From NCBI GenBank assembly GCA_935421135.1, contig OW285188.1, positions 1,943,001 to 2,007,000 of the forward strand: 64,000 nucleotides of DNA, given 5' to 3'. Position numbers and translations under genes: made by a program. This DNA comes from Bugulina stolonifera. Lineage: Eukaryota > Bryozoa > Gymnolaemata > Cheilostomatida > Bugulidae. Positions within the stretch are counted from its first letter, which is position 1; each line of letters begins with the position of its first letter. The notes beneath the pieces were generated by a model, which did not search any database, was not told the origin of the DNA, and saw only the letters and a program-made list of their open reading frames with translations. Of the stretch, positions 12,637 to 25,182 are shown piece by piece.

Positions 12637-15600
12637 TCACTCTATCTTATGACTCATAATGTTCTCCACCTCCTCCATGAGCTCTTCGTCCTCAATCAGA
12701 GCTTCTATATTGTACTTCAACTTCTTACTCTTCGTCCAGCTATAGGAGTTGTCAAATATCACTACATCTACAATAAATATATAGTACCAGGATTACAAAT
12801 AACACAAGTAAACATACGCAATGTACATGTATAGTCTATAATATACTCTCAAACATAACTGCATAAACTGAAGACAGTAAGTTAGTGAAGAAAAATATGT
12901 TGTATAATATACCAAAGTATAATTTAGAGTCATTCACAAGCATAACTTACATGTATCGAGTCATTCACAAGCATAACTTACATGTACCGAGTCATCCACA
13001 AGTATAACTTACATGTACCGAGTTGTTCACAAGTGATCGTACCATCCTCCGGTACCATGTGACTTTGAACCCGATTCACTGGCACTACTGTCTGCTGTTT
13101 CTCAGAACCTTCTGGAATAACATTTATTCCAAATGAGATATCTTTACCTTGAGTTAGAAATTCCCACCTTCAAATAACACAAACTATTAGGTAATGTCAA
13201 CACAACTCATACAACCATGTAGATCTGCTCAGTTATTTGAAAGAGCTGATCCAGAGAATCAAAAGGTAATCATGCTGCACGGTGTCATCTGTGATTGGAG
13301 AAACAACATAACAAGAACAGTTTTAGTAACCAAGACGTGACTCGTAGACAGAATGCTGCGTATAACTCTGTGTAACTCTAGCCATAGACAGCCATACCTG
13401 ATCACACAGTTGGGCTGCTCAATTGGAACTTTGAGTACAAGTTTACAGCCAGCAGAAATGGTGACAGATTCAAACTCTGAAGTGTCGATGATGTCTTTCA
13501 GGTAATATGACTCAGGTACCATACCACCTGGTTTAATCTACAAGAAGAGATCAAAGCAGCATTGAATATAGGCTATTAGGTGATTGCTCTTACAACCATC
13601 TACTGTTTTATTACGTGTCTTACTATTCAACACATCAATGTAGATAATGCACTTTATTAGCAGACTAGCACAATTTGGAAGTTGTCCGTTCTCTCTTTAA
13701 AATATAGCAGGGGAAGAAAACTACAAAATTTTACCCACTACTAAATATACATGTACTACATAAAAATTAATATATAATATAATATACGTGTAGAAGTTAT
13801 AATGCAGAGTAGAGTATAATGTATAACTTGCACAATATATGCGTTTGTGTAACAAGGTCACTGGGGTCACCTTATGAGTGCAGTATATGTCATTATCCGG
13901 CCCAACTTGTTTACCACCAAGGAAGGCGGGCAGCTCCTCCTCGTCAATCACCTTCAGAACCTCTGGCAAGAAGTTGGCTGAAACGAGTGGAATCTCTGCC
14001 GTGTATTTACTGCATGATATTGTTAATTAGTGGCTGACTAAGCAGAGAAGGTACAGCCACATAATATAGTACTTATAACTAAGAGTTGTGTACATAGAGA
14101 GAACAAATAACTAACCAATTAGGTAGTGGCTCTATTTGACACAGAAAGCTTGGAGATTTATAATAGGTCAGCTACACAGCATAGATATACAAGAATTATT
14201 TATGGAATAAATATACAACGTATGTGTAGGTATAAATATACATATGTACATGAATAAACATATTATAGCTTACACACATGTAAATATATATACATACTTC
14301 CATACACTCTCAATTTCTTGTTCATATCTTCACTGATCAACGGGCGGCAGATCTTGAAGAATATCGGGAATATCTTAGGTGCTAAAATATTAGAATGAAT
14401 AGTCAGCATACGGCACACTGTATGCAGGATCAGGTAGATAACCACACTGCGTGACATGTATACTGTAACACATTGTGTGAAATATTCAGTGTAACACATT
14501 GTGTGAAATATTCAGTGTAACACATTGTGTGACATGTACATGTACATCATAGTGTAACATAATTATGTACCAACTCCAGAAGGGAAGTGGAAGTAGGGAG
14601 GAGCTGAGGGGTTAGGCCATAGTAGGAGGAGCTGAGGGGTTAGGCCATAGTAGGAGGAGCTAAGGGGTTAGGCCATAGTAGGAGGAGCTAAGGGGTTAGG
14701 CCATAGTACGAGGAGCTAAGGGGTTAGGCCATAGTAGGAGGAGCTAAGGGGTTAGGCCACAATTACACTTACCATTTACAACAATCAGTCTCTTAACGAA
14801 CTCTGGATAGTTATCCTCCAGTAGCTTCACCAGATGCAAGTATGACATGAGACCTGTTTGACGGGAGTACAACATAGAGTAAATATATACAATGTACATT
14901 ATGTGTGTGTTATACACTGTATATCTATAGTGTGTATGTACAATGTGTGTGTAGTATACACTGTGAAGTGTCTCTGATTGGTACACAGAACACCAATAGT
15001 AATAAAGGATTTGTACTCAGGGTGGCACAACTCCTTGCTTAATCCGGACTGTCTTGTGAGGCGAAGGACGAATAGTCTTAGCCCGGGGTGATCCATCTTT
15101 CCTCTCACTATCGTTGCATTCACGTTCAAATTCAAAGAAAGAATTAGCATAAGAGTAGCCAAGGCTATCTCAGTAACGCTTCTCACCAGCAACTAAGGCT
15201 ATTCCTATGAAATAACTTACCTGTAACTAAGGCTATTCCTATGAAATAACTTACCTGTAACTAAGGCTATTCCTATGAAATAACTCACCTGTAACTAAGG
15301 CTATTTCTATGACATAACTCACCTGGTCTCCAAAGCTGCTTGCTGCCTACTTGATCCAGATCCATTATCACAGTCAACCTGTCTATTGTCTTTCCCAACT
15401 AAAGAATTCAATAACTGAAGGTAACACTTTATTGAATAATAAATGAGCCCAAAATTCATGACTAAATGAATGGGATAACACTGCCCCACTTAACACAAAC
15501 ACATGTCGCTCTCTATAACCATGTATAATGGATCAGCACACCCATGTACCTCCCCTTCTTCCACGGAAGAGAGAGAGAGACAAGGCCTACCTTTTGAGAT

Positions 15601-18600
15601 TGCTCTCTCATAACTCTGCCTGCCAGCTCCTGGTCATAGAGCTTCTTCTTCTCTAAGTCTGTCCTCCTGCAGGAGTAGAATATCCCTTTAATGTCTAGAT
15701 AACCGAATCTTTCAAACCGAACAGGGAGACCCTCTTTGTCGAAGCAGCCGATACCTCCAGTCATGTATTTCTCAAGCACCTACATGGTAACATAGAATGT
15801 CTGATAGAAATTCATTTTGTGATGCACATGTATTACGTATTATGTATGTCATCCCATCTTAGACCGTATTTCTACTATGACACTTGCTGAGAAATTATCC
15901 TCTCTCTCTGTCACTCTGTGTATTGGAATAAAGCACTTAGAGAGAGGACAACTTGAACTACTTCCACCAAACAAATAGTATCTATGGTGCATACTCCTGT
16001 GCTCACCTGCCATAGGAGAATCATGCAATGCTATACTACACATACATGCATAGTTGTAGATCAGTAGAAATGTTTACTAATTGTTTATCTGGTAATCACA
16101 GAAAATTTTACTAGAAATACAATGTAGTACTTACTGTGAAATAATTGAAAAGCTATTCCCTCCTTATTGAATGGGAAACCTAATACGGTGTGTATATCAC
16201 ATTCTATAAACATGGCCATGTCAACTATGGGGCAACAGGGTAATCCATATTCTTGTTTCATTTATGAAATATAAACAATCCATCAATAAACAGGCATATA
16301 TTAGCAGTAGTATAGGCTATGGAGTCACACAGCTCATATTTCATATGGAATGTATGGTGACCAGGTCACATGGTAGTTACTGCTGCCTTGTTTATTCTTA
16401 TCTATATGTAGATACATTTAGATTACAAAGTACGAATTTATTTATCATGTACATGTATGTACTCTTATAGTGGAACCTTAGATACATTTGGAGTTATTCT
16501 TTCCTGGAGAGTATTTGGTCCGAAGTGTAATGATACATATTTCTCTCACCTCTGGTTCTTCATACTCGTCAACTATTTGGTCCAATCTCATCGTTTCTCT
16601 TAACTTCACAGATTGACGAAACATGGTTTCCGCTTTCTTTGGATCCCATTTCCTGGCTAAAGGAGAATAAATAGCTAGTCATACTGTGATATATACTGAT
16701 ACTTGGGAGTGTATACCACTCACTACTGCAATGGTAGTGAACCTAGAGAATAGAGCTATGCCTGTTTATAGAATAGATGTGCTGGTATGTGTTGTTGCTC
16801 CAAGCTGAAGCAAAGTTCATTTTCTGTCAGAATCAAGTCAGACGTCTGCACAGTGGATACAAAGATGATCATAGGAGGGCTGAATGCCAGTGAACAGATA
16901 AATATTTGGTGATGGTCAAGCTTCATCTGTGTAGGGAGAAGCTATTAGTAGGTCATATCAGGGGACAAGGCGATCTCTCAGTGTCTCAATAGCAGTAAAA
17001 GTGACCATAGCACATGCTGGTCTGTTCCAACTCATCTTTGTAACATTACAGTCAAGTGTAACAATACTTGCCAATAAATGTGAGTTCTGATGCATTTGAA
17101 TGATTTCTGCTCACTGATTCTACTAATAAACTATTACATGTTCATACTACTAGCTATTACATCATGTTCACATTAAACATTGAGATTATAGTAAGGTATG
17201 AGGATACTATGATATTGAATCCTTGAACTTAGTAGGCCTAGTAGGCCGTAGGGTTGCTAGGTAATATAATTAATGGTTTCCCTTAGCTTCATAAGCTCCC
17301 TCTCTCTTTCCTCTCTAACAGAAACTAAGGGTTCCTACAAATGTGTATCAGAGCCACTGATTGTGAGAGTAGCATCACAGAAGCAAACAGGCGCCATATT
17401 GGGCCTATAGCAACCAATCACAACAATTGAGGAAAATTTTCATTACTGCGACTTGTTTCTATAGGCCCAAAATGGCGCCTGTTTACTTCCGATGGTGCTA
17501 CTCCCACAATCAATGCTTTAGTGTGTAAGTATGGGGCCCCAGGCTATAGAGCCTTACGGCTGTATAGGAAGTAATGCTCACAAGTTGTAGCCTGAGATCT
17601 TCACCGAGTCTGGAGAAACCAAATTATACTCACCAAAGCAGAACTTGACGAGTTCCTTGTCTGTGTGCAGATAGTATTCCGCCTTCACAATGTCAGCAAC
17701 AGCTTTCTTGAACTGTAATAAATACAAGCTGTAGGTACACACAGTTGTAATGCACACTGGTATTAGAGGAATACAATCATGTAGTAGACCTTTTAGTAGT
17801 GCCAACAACTATAATTATTATGAGTAAACAGGGACCAGGGCTAACATAGCAGCTATGGTCAGTAGATGAATGACCAGCAGATGAGAGTGGACAATCACTC
17901 ATAAATCCAGGGTCACATAAAGGCTTTACATGATGTATATAATATCTAGATGGTCCCACATCATCTGGTGCACTGTTCAGCAATGTTAGTTTGCGGCTGA
18001 ATGTTTAGCAACAAATTTAGCATTTGGAGCTTTGGTGTTTCAAAATGTTATATTTTTTAACTTTTAAAACATGCAAACTTGCACTCAGTAGAAGCTAACA
18101 AAAGTACTTACTGAATACTCTGTGACTGTGGCTATTGAAATGATCAGTACTGGTCATGCAGTACATGCAGTACATGCAGTACGTGCAGTACGTGCAGTAC
18201 ATGCAGTACATGCAGTACATGCAGTACATGCAGTACATGCAGTACATGCAGTACATGCAGTACATGCAGTACCAGATGACCAACAACATACCCAGCACCC
18301 AGACACTCTTGTTATTACCAAGTAGAGTATATAACTATTGGCTCTAGTTCAGAATGCATAATGTTCTGACTGTCAGCCTGGTATTGAGACACAGTACTTC
18401 AGATAATATGTGATTTTATATCTAAAGTATATTATCAAGCTATACAATGTACAGTACAGGATGTTGTTTTCTTTGACTGTAGACAATTTCATTGTGACTG
18501 TAACTACACCAAAACTTGGCAAATCATTTGAGTAGCATTTCCTACAAACGAGGCAATGAGTGTAGCATTCTTTCTACTTGTATGTGGCAGAGCCATTGAG

Positions 18601-20669
18601 GCTCTGGCATAGCCTACTGAAGACACAGCTAACAGATGCCCACAAAGAGAATGGCTGAAAAAACTAGTTATGTAAGGTTATTTGTTGGCACTAACAATAA
18701 CTGACCTAAAAACTACACCCAACAATAGCTTCATTTTTGTAAGTTCATAATAAGAATGCATGAATGGCGTGATGGCTTTGGATAATTATGAGTGGGCTGC
18801 AGGTGAAACTCACTGATTATGGACTACATAGAGTCATAGAGTAAGATACCTATGGAGTCCCAGAAATCTAACTTTCACAGATTGTAGTATGTCATGAATT
18901 TCACACTGGTTTAGCTCAACTTCATTTGCATCACCTAACCCCTTGATGTTCAGTTCCCTAATAGATAATAATTCATAATCGATAGGCCGTAACTGAAAAT
19001 CTCTATGAAAAACGTATTAAGTTGATAACTTGTTTTGTACCCCCTAGATTTCTGAAATGTACCCCTAGGGGTACATGTATCCTAGGTTGGTAACCCCCTG
19101 AATTAAAGGATTGTAATGAATGGAGAGTTGGATACTTACCTGTTGGAATACAGTTTGCTGTTTGCTTGTGAGGTTGAGATCTTCATTAGCCTGTAATAAG
19201 AACAATACATTGTGTTTACATCACAACTAGTAGGAAGTACACATAACTGAACAAAATAACAATACACTTGAGTCTTTCCACCTTCACATTACCTTACTTC
19301 AACTCTAGTAATAATATTACTAGCTACTCTTGTGCTCCATTGCCCTCAATGATATCTAACCTAAGTAAACCCTTTCAGCTACTAAAGCAATAGAAACAAC
19401 AGTAGCCCACTGCCCACGCATGTAAAGATTTGCAGTTCACAGGCACACAGGGTTATCCTATCAAGTTGGTAATGGAGATGTAGTCTACAGATCACCACTA
19501 TTAAAGGTTGCAGATCACCACTATAACATGAAGGCATGAAGCCATCTACCATCTGAAGCCCTTGTTGATTTTCTCCTCCACCAAGTGTGATGGCTGGAAT
19601 GACAGAAGTTACATTCCTCCAACATTCTCTAATGAGTTATAAACTTATTTTTGTAGTTAGATTGATAGCATTACTGGTGGTACAGCCACAACCGCAAACT
19701 AATCTTGTCTTTAGCAAAATTAATGGCAAGCTGGCAATTCCATTAGCACTGGACCAACTGAGGGGTATAATAGTTTAACCATGCCGCCACAATCCTACCA
19801 CTTCCTCTGTACTATTCTACTGGAGCAGATGTAGTGCATAGACTGGTGGTAAACAACTGGAGGTATGGCACAGAGACCAGAGACAGCAGCTGGCAGCCTG
19901 GAGACAGCAGCTGGCAGCTTGGAGACAGCTGGTAGTTAGTGGTTACTGGTTACATACATTGAATGCCCAGACTCCAGGCACCAGCTCTGACTAGGCACAC
20001 CAACTAGGAAGTAGTGAGGGAGAGGGGCATTCATAGAGGTTAATTAAATCCACCTACAAGTCCACTTCCACATAAAGATCCTTATTATTTTATGTACAGT
20101 GTACATATCATATCCAACAGATCAGAAGATGGCTGCTGTCTAAAGTGCCTTCTGTCCAATGATAAATTACCAAGCAATTAGTGTACATGGCAATGACTAC
20201 CCTGCAGGTGCTGCAAGGTTCTCTAAAGTGGGCCAACACATGGCAGGCCTGACTTCTCCATGACCAAATTGATACATAGAGACTCGCTCTTCAGATATAA
20301 AAAACAGGGTAATGGGACATTTCGAAAATGTCAGTTAGAAACAGGACGTTCCGAAAACGTTCGTGTGTGGTTGTGGTTCAAATATTTCCGAAACGTCCTG
20401 TTTCTAACTCGAATTTTTGAACAGTAGCAAATTAAAAAACAGTTAGTTTTTAATATTATATCCAGGCCTACATTATTTTGGTTTCTCTTTTTTAACAAGA
20501 TTGATAGAGTAACAGGAGCGCTGGGATTTCGTAAGATGAGTGTATGAGTAAACAAAAAAATAAATAAAGATGTGTAAATGAAACATAACATGCATGTTAA
20601 AACATAGAAAGTAGCCAGCATTTACACCTATACCTGCGGATTCTTGTCTCTCAGACTATGGCGTTCACT
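12637..20669 (-). CDS. SEC14L2: SEC14-like lipid-transfer protein (CRAL-TRIO plus GOLD domains), 5' end incomplete
   Basis: SEC14L2-type proteins are cytosolic carriers of phosphoinositides, tocopherol and other lipids. Exons (complement): 20669-20634 (36 nt, tentative), 19190-19140, 17712-17634, 16656-16550, 15779-15591, 15398-15323, 14853-14773, 14381-14298, 13977-13871, 13537-13398, 13167-13019, 12767-12637 with a TGA stop. They give about 409 codons in one frame; SEC14L2 has about 403 aa. In order, the domains are a CRAL-TRIO N-terminal helix region (ARKWDPKKAETMFRQSV), the SEC14 lipid-binding fold (TGGIGCFDKEGLPV, LDIKGIFYS, QLWRP, LLEDNYPEFVKRLIVVN, APKIFPIF, ELPAFLGG), then a GOLD beta-sandwich ending VVIFDNSYSWTKSKKLKY. 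The exon with the initiating Met was not identified upstream of 20669. The orthologue could equally be SEC14L1/3/4/5-like; length favours the short SEC14L2-4 group. Donor copies follow exon 15398-15323 at 34-bp spacing. Confidence 0.92.
14455..14760. repeat. Two adjacent minisatellites in SEC14L intron
   Basis: At 14455-14530 a 28-bp unit (CAGTGTAACACATTGTGTGA) repeats about three times. At 14595-14760 a ~28-bp unit (GGGGTTAGGCCATAGTAGGA) repeats six times and stops next to the 14773 exon donor. Confidence 0.85.
15182..15322. repeat. 34-bp tandem repeat carrying copies of a splice donor
   Basis: The real donor of the SEC14L exon 15323-15398 is followed by four more donor-like GTGAG/GTAAG sites. 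These would give exon edges at 15289, 15255, 15221 and 15187, exactly 34 bp apart. Confidence 0.9.
17359..17511. mobile_element. 153-bp foldback MITE in SEC14L intron
   Basis: GATTGTGAGAGTAGCATCAC plus AAACAGGCGCCATATTGGGC pairs with the inverted copy ending CACAATC at 17511, giving arms of about 55 bp around a short AT-rich loop. It lies between the exons at 17634-17712 and 16550-16656. Confidence 0.8.
18150..18272. repeat. 9-bp repeat, ATGCAGTAC, ~13 copies
   Basis: The perfect 9-bp period opens all frames, giving spurious (MQY)n, (CMY)n and (HAV)n peptides. It lies in a SEC14L intron. Confidence 0.95.
20314..20424. mobile_element. ~110-bp palindromic MITE, copy 2
   Basis: This is the reverse-complement match of 1320-1430, with arms GTCAGTTAGAAACAGGACGT and ACGTCCTGTTTCTAACTCGA around a CCGAAAACGTTCG core. 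It lies in the SEC14L intron just before the tentative 36-nt exon. Confidence 0.8.
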
Positions 20670-23600
20670 CTGTAATGTAATGAATATTGTAGATCTACTA
20701 CTAAGAGAAACATGCCATGCATTGCAATACAAAGTTAATATACCACTTCACATGATACATTGCATTATCAATTCTTATGTTGTTGCATTGCATACTCACA
20801 TTCTGGTCAGTTATGAGTGTCATCTCTCAGTGTTCTTCCTAGCAGATGTTTGTCTATACAGCTGTGAACAGAATAGAGTGCACAGTGCGTTGTATGTATC
20901 TATGGTAGAGGTGTTGATACAGGTGTTACACCCTCTCACTGCAAGTATACAGTACGCAATGTATATAATATTTCTGTGATTGTAATGTATATACATGTGT
21001 ATCGATGACGGGAGCAGAGTCTTGTTTATCACTGCTCAGTGATATGTCTCAAATGATTGAGCATGGAATGCATTGCTAGGCAGTAGGAATGTTAGATTAA
21101 TTATTAGTCTATGCCTGACTTGGGTTGGGGGCATTGCCCAGCATCCCACAGTATAAGATCTAGTATTGGATGAAACTCAGCTTACAGCTATTGGGCATTC
21201 AGTGTAATGCTGAGCCTGCCAAATGAGCAATTTGAAACCTTTATTATTGTGGCCTGCTATGAATTACATAATGCTAGATCCATTAGAATAGATTTTCATT
21301 GTTGTAGTTTAAGCTACGGAACAGGTGTTGAGTTGCCACACATAGTTGATGGATTTGATTAGGGGGTCAATGGTAGGATGATGGGTTGCTGTGTATCTGG
21401 GCACTGGACAGTGACTACCCCTAGGGTTTCCCACATAAATATAATACATGCATTTGATTCAACATTAGATAATACATCTATAGATTATACTGTGACTATA
21501 CAAATCTGTACAATTTTGCACAATGTAAATTACTGTCATGGCAATCCAGCAGTATAACATACTGTTAGAGAGATACACTGTTAGAGAGAGTAGACAACTT
21601 GCATACGCATTTATGAAAGTTTCGCTGTAAACATGTCTGATATATACAGCACTCAATACAATATATGATAGTTCTTTTCACTGATCACATGCACTGGCCG
21701 TAGGTCCGGACATGTAATGACCACTGGTCTACATTTCATAATATACATGTAGTTTGTACCTACCATGCTACATGCTGCATATACTTCAACTCACTTACCT
21801 AATGTCAACTGGGAGATGTACTACATTGCTTGCAACACTAACTACAAATGAGTAGTAGTAGGCAATAACTAATGGTGCTGTTTACAATTCTGTTGGTGGG
21901 GTACTTAGTGTGTAGGACAATTATAATAGTAGAGGTGTTTACTGTTTGGTAGGTCTCAGAACTAAGGCTACAATTAGTAGTAGAAGATTATGGCTGATTA
22001 GCTACAGACAACTTCAAGTATTGATTAATCTGTGATCATGTGGCCAGTGGGAATATTGTGATAACAATATTAATTATTTCAATAGGTAAATGATGGTAAA
22101 TGATGGTTGGACTTAACACCCACCCATACTTGCGATTATTATCAAGATCCTTAGCTAATATGTGGAAATATGAAGTAATGTACATGCAGACAGTCTGAGG
22201 TAAACAGGATAATCCAATGAGATCCCATCATGTAGTGTTACCAGTGTGTAGTTCTGTAGTGCATGTAGCAATGCTACTCACCCTGTTATATATTATTTAG
22301 CGAGTTACAGAGTGACTGGGGAAACTCCACACACTGTCAGCCTTGTGAGCAGGGTCTGTGATAGAACTGGTTGTATAGTTATGGTAGACAGGCCTATATG
22401 TTATAGATCCACCTCTGTATATGTACATGTACATGTAGACTCCATATATGCAGTAGAGATGTGTTACAGATATGCCAACCTATAGCATTTAGCAGGCCAG
22501 ATTTGGGCTGCAAGATAAAAAATGGTTGGCCTAGATATCAATTGCTTATAATAGAACTTGCATATATCTATTCCAGTCAAGTAATTAGTCATTTACATGT
22601 ATTGTAATGTTTTGTGCTTAGGATTTTACACGGGTGCTGATGTTAGCACGAGTGTGGGAAGCGCTTGGTAATGGTAGTGGGCTACCAAGGTAAACTTCCA
22701 CACATTACATAAAGAGTGAACAGTTAAGTAAGCTCTTATAGGTATTGTAGAGGACGTGGGCAGGTGCTTAGACTCATTAAAGAGTCAAGGGTCAACGTAG
22801 GTCCGGTAGTTTAGACGCCGTAAGAGTGTAGAAAGTGTCTATGTTGAAGAGGGGACGTAGGCCCGATACTCAGACTCATTTAAGAGTCAACGATCGACTA
22901 AGGTCCGAGGTTTATGGTCATCAAGGAGTGTAGTAAGAGACTTGCATCGTATATGAGTATGAGGACGAGCTCGGGCGCTAAAGGTCCAGGGGAACAAGGC
23001 TGGAGCTGCCTGCCTGCAAGAGTAAGACTCTGTAGGTTGAGTTAGGACATGTTGCTTTATTAGAGCGCAATCAACAACTGATTAAGCATAGAAAATGTGC
23101 TGGCTTTTATATGATTTGAATTTCCGGCAAAAAGGCCGACAGGGGGTCGGACTGTATGATAAGGTATCGTCTCCGAAAATTGCGTAACAAGATGACTGAA
23201 AAGGGCCCGAGGTTCAACCATAAAAGGGTCGGCCATGCACAAAAAGTGCTTACAATCAGGTGAAATGAACTATATAAATATTAAAATGAGTGAGATTCAA
23301 GACATCGGCCATTAATTATAATAGGCAAAAAGGATTTAGACTAAAAATAGGCAATAATGTACTTATTTCATATGTAATTTAGACATCAAAACATGTTTAG
23401 AGTCACTCAGGATGAAGAATATCCTTTTGGGCGCTCTTGATGACCTCTGCATAGGTCGGCCTGGGTGTCGGGTGAGTCGGCCAGTTCATCACAGTATGAT
23501 AGCATAATGGTAAACTGGCCTTCAAAAGAAATGGGTTTGTGCTAAGATAACAGAATCTGAGTTCTTGAGGGATAACACATCACATACATGTATGTGGGCT

Positions 23601-25182
23601 TTGGACATGGGCACTAATAAGTTATTGATCATAATTGGAAGTTGTCCTCTCCCAATTTGTCTTCCTCTTCTTTTTTCTCCAGAGAAGCAAAACATTTTTC
23701 ACCAGCTTAGTTTGTAACTACATGTAACTGAGAACTGTGATCACAGTAGACAGCCCATAAAGTGTAGTGCTCAATCATTGTCAAAAAACATTTTAGAAGT
23801 CAAAGAGGCGGTGAGGGTTGTCTCACCCGTGTAAAATCTCCCTCTTTGATGGTAGTCCAACTTATCATGTATGACTATAAATACATAGGGATATAGCCTC
23901 TGTTTCTCTGATGTTGCTATGGTAACTTTTGTGTTATAAAAATAGTACAATGGTTGACCTCGATCAGCTTCAAGTAACGAAGTAACTTGCAACAAAGTGT
24001 AATACTAAATATGATTGTATATTCTTCTTGCTGTATCCAAAGACATGTAATAAATACATACAATATAGGAATGGTAAATGTTGTACAATCTTCAACCTTT
24101 CACGTTTCTCAGTATTTTACACACATGTGATTGTGACATGGCTCTGGAAATTTGTAGCACGGAGTGAATGTCTGTTGTATATATTATACAGTGGGTAGAA
24201 CAGGCCAAGTACGTACTACATGTAGATGTGCATTACTGTTATGTACATACAAATATAATGTACATATATTAGAATTATTCAAGTGCTTTGCATTAAGTGC
24301 AGTTATATTGTATCCATTAGAATTTGGGATACTGATCATGTACATTTTGCATAGCTTGTGTTAGCACTGATGTTGTAAAGGTATGACTGTCCTACAGGTA
24401 AGTTTACAAATTGAAGCAAATGGAGATATTATGAGTATTGGTATCAAATGCTACACTGTGAATGGGACACTAATACCATAAAAGTACATCATATTCACCT
24501 AAGCCATAGCCAAGTAATAGTCACAAAATAATATGATAATTATTTATATGCAAACACAACTGCATGTTCTCACATTGATTGAGAATATTGTCATATATGG
24601 TGCATATTGTTAGTAATGCATGACTTGAGTGGTTTGACATCTGCCTTAATATAAATGGTTAGGGATTTACTATTTCTTGATATCTTTCTAATCATGATTG
24701 CAATAATTATAAATTATAATCTTCCTAGTGCTAAGGATTTGTTCCTTGCTAGAGCAGAATGGTACTTTGAAGTTATCCTCTCCCTTATAGGAGAAGAAAA
24801 GGTGGACAACTTTGAAATGACATGCTAAAAATCATCAATACTGCGAATTGGCAGAGGTTCTGTACAGCAATCGCTTCATATAATCACATTATCATGATGT
24901 ATTTACATGGAGACAGCAAAACAATTGTTTGAAAAGTAAAAGAAGGCCAATACTGCGGTTGATTGCTGTTATACATGTACAATGTATACATGTTATGCAA
25001 TGTATCATGTCTTATTAGGAAAAACAAAAATAACAACAAAGTAATAAGCATATCCTAGCACTACTTGCTGAAGAACATCAAATTTGGTTAATAGGAGGTT
25101 AATATTGGAAAGTATACATTGATTATTGTGTTTCAACAGGCTAAGATGAGACTAGTATCTGTAAGCTGATTGGTTGTTCCTT
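20670..25182. other. SEC14L 5' region and intergenic to EMC10
   Basis: The missing SEC14L start exon should lie here, but no ATG exon with convincing donor and homology was found. It contains the GC-richer block at 22620-23520. The rest is AT-rich with scattered ACATGT palindromes. Confidence 0.5.
22620..23520. other. GC-richer block, possible retroelement LTR remnant
   Basis: Base composition rises here relative to the flanks. It contains two imperfect ~105-bp direct repeats (about 22751-22855 and 22856-22965, sharing AGACTCATT(A/T)AAGAGTCAA and a following GGTCCG) and recurrent GGTCGG/CCGA words. No LTR boundary, target duplication or gene was recognised. It sits between SEC14L and EMC10. 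Confidence 0.3.

Noticed and set aside
14005..14020. Acceptor TGCAG/TAAATAC for the SEC14L exon ending at 13871
   Set aside because: It breaks the reading frame with the previous exon. The internal acceptor TTTCAG giving exon edge 13977 restores phase and matches the family length.
14899..15192. 97-codon minus frame between SEC14L exons
   Set aside because: Flanking exons join directly in phase across it and it has no family similarity.
23771..23995. 74-codon minus frame as the missing SEC14L start
   Set aside because: No similarity to SEC14L N-termini and no phase-compatible donor convincingly linked to 20669.
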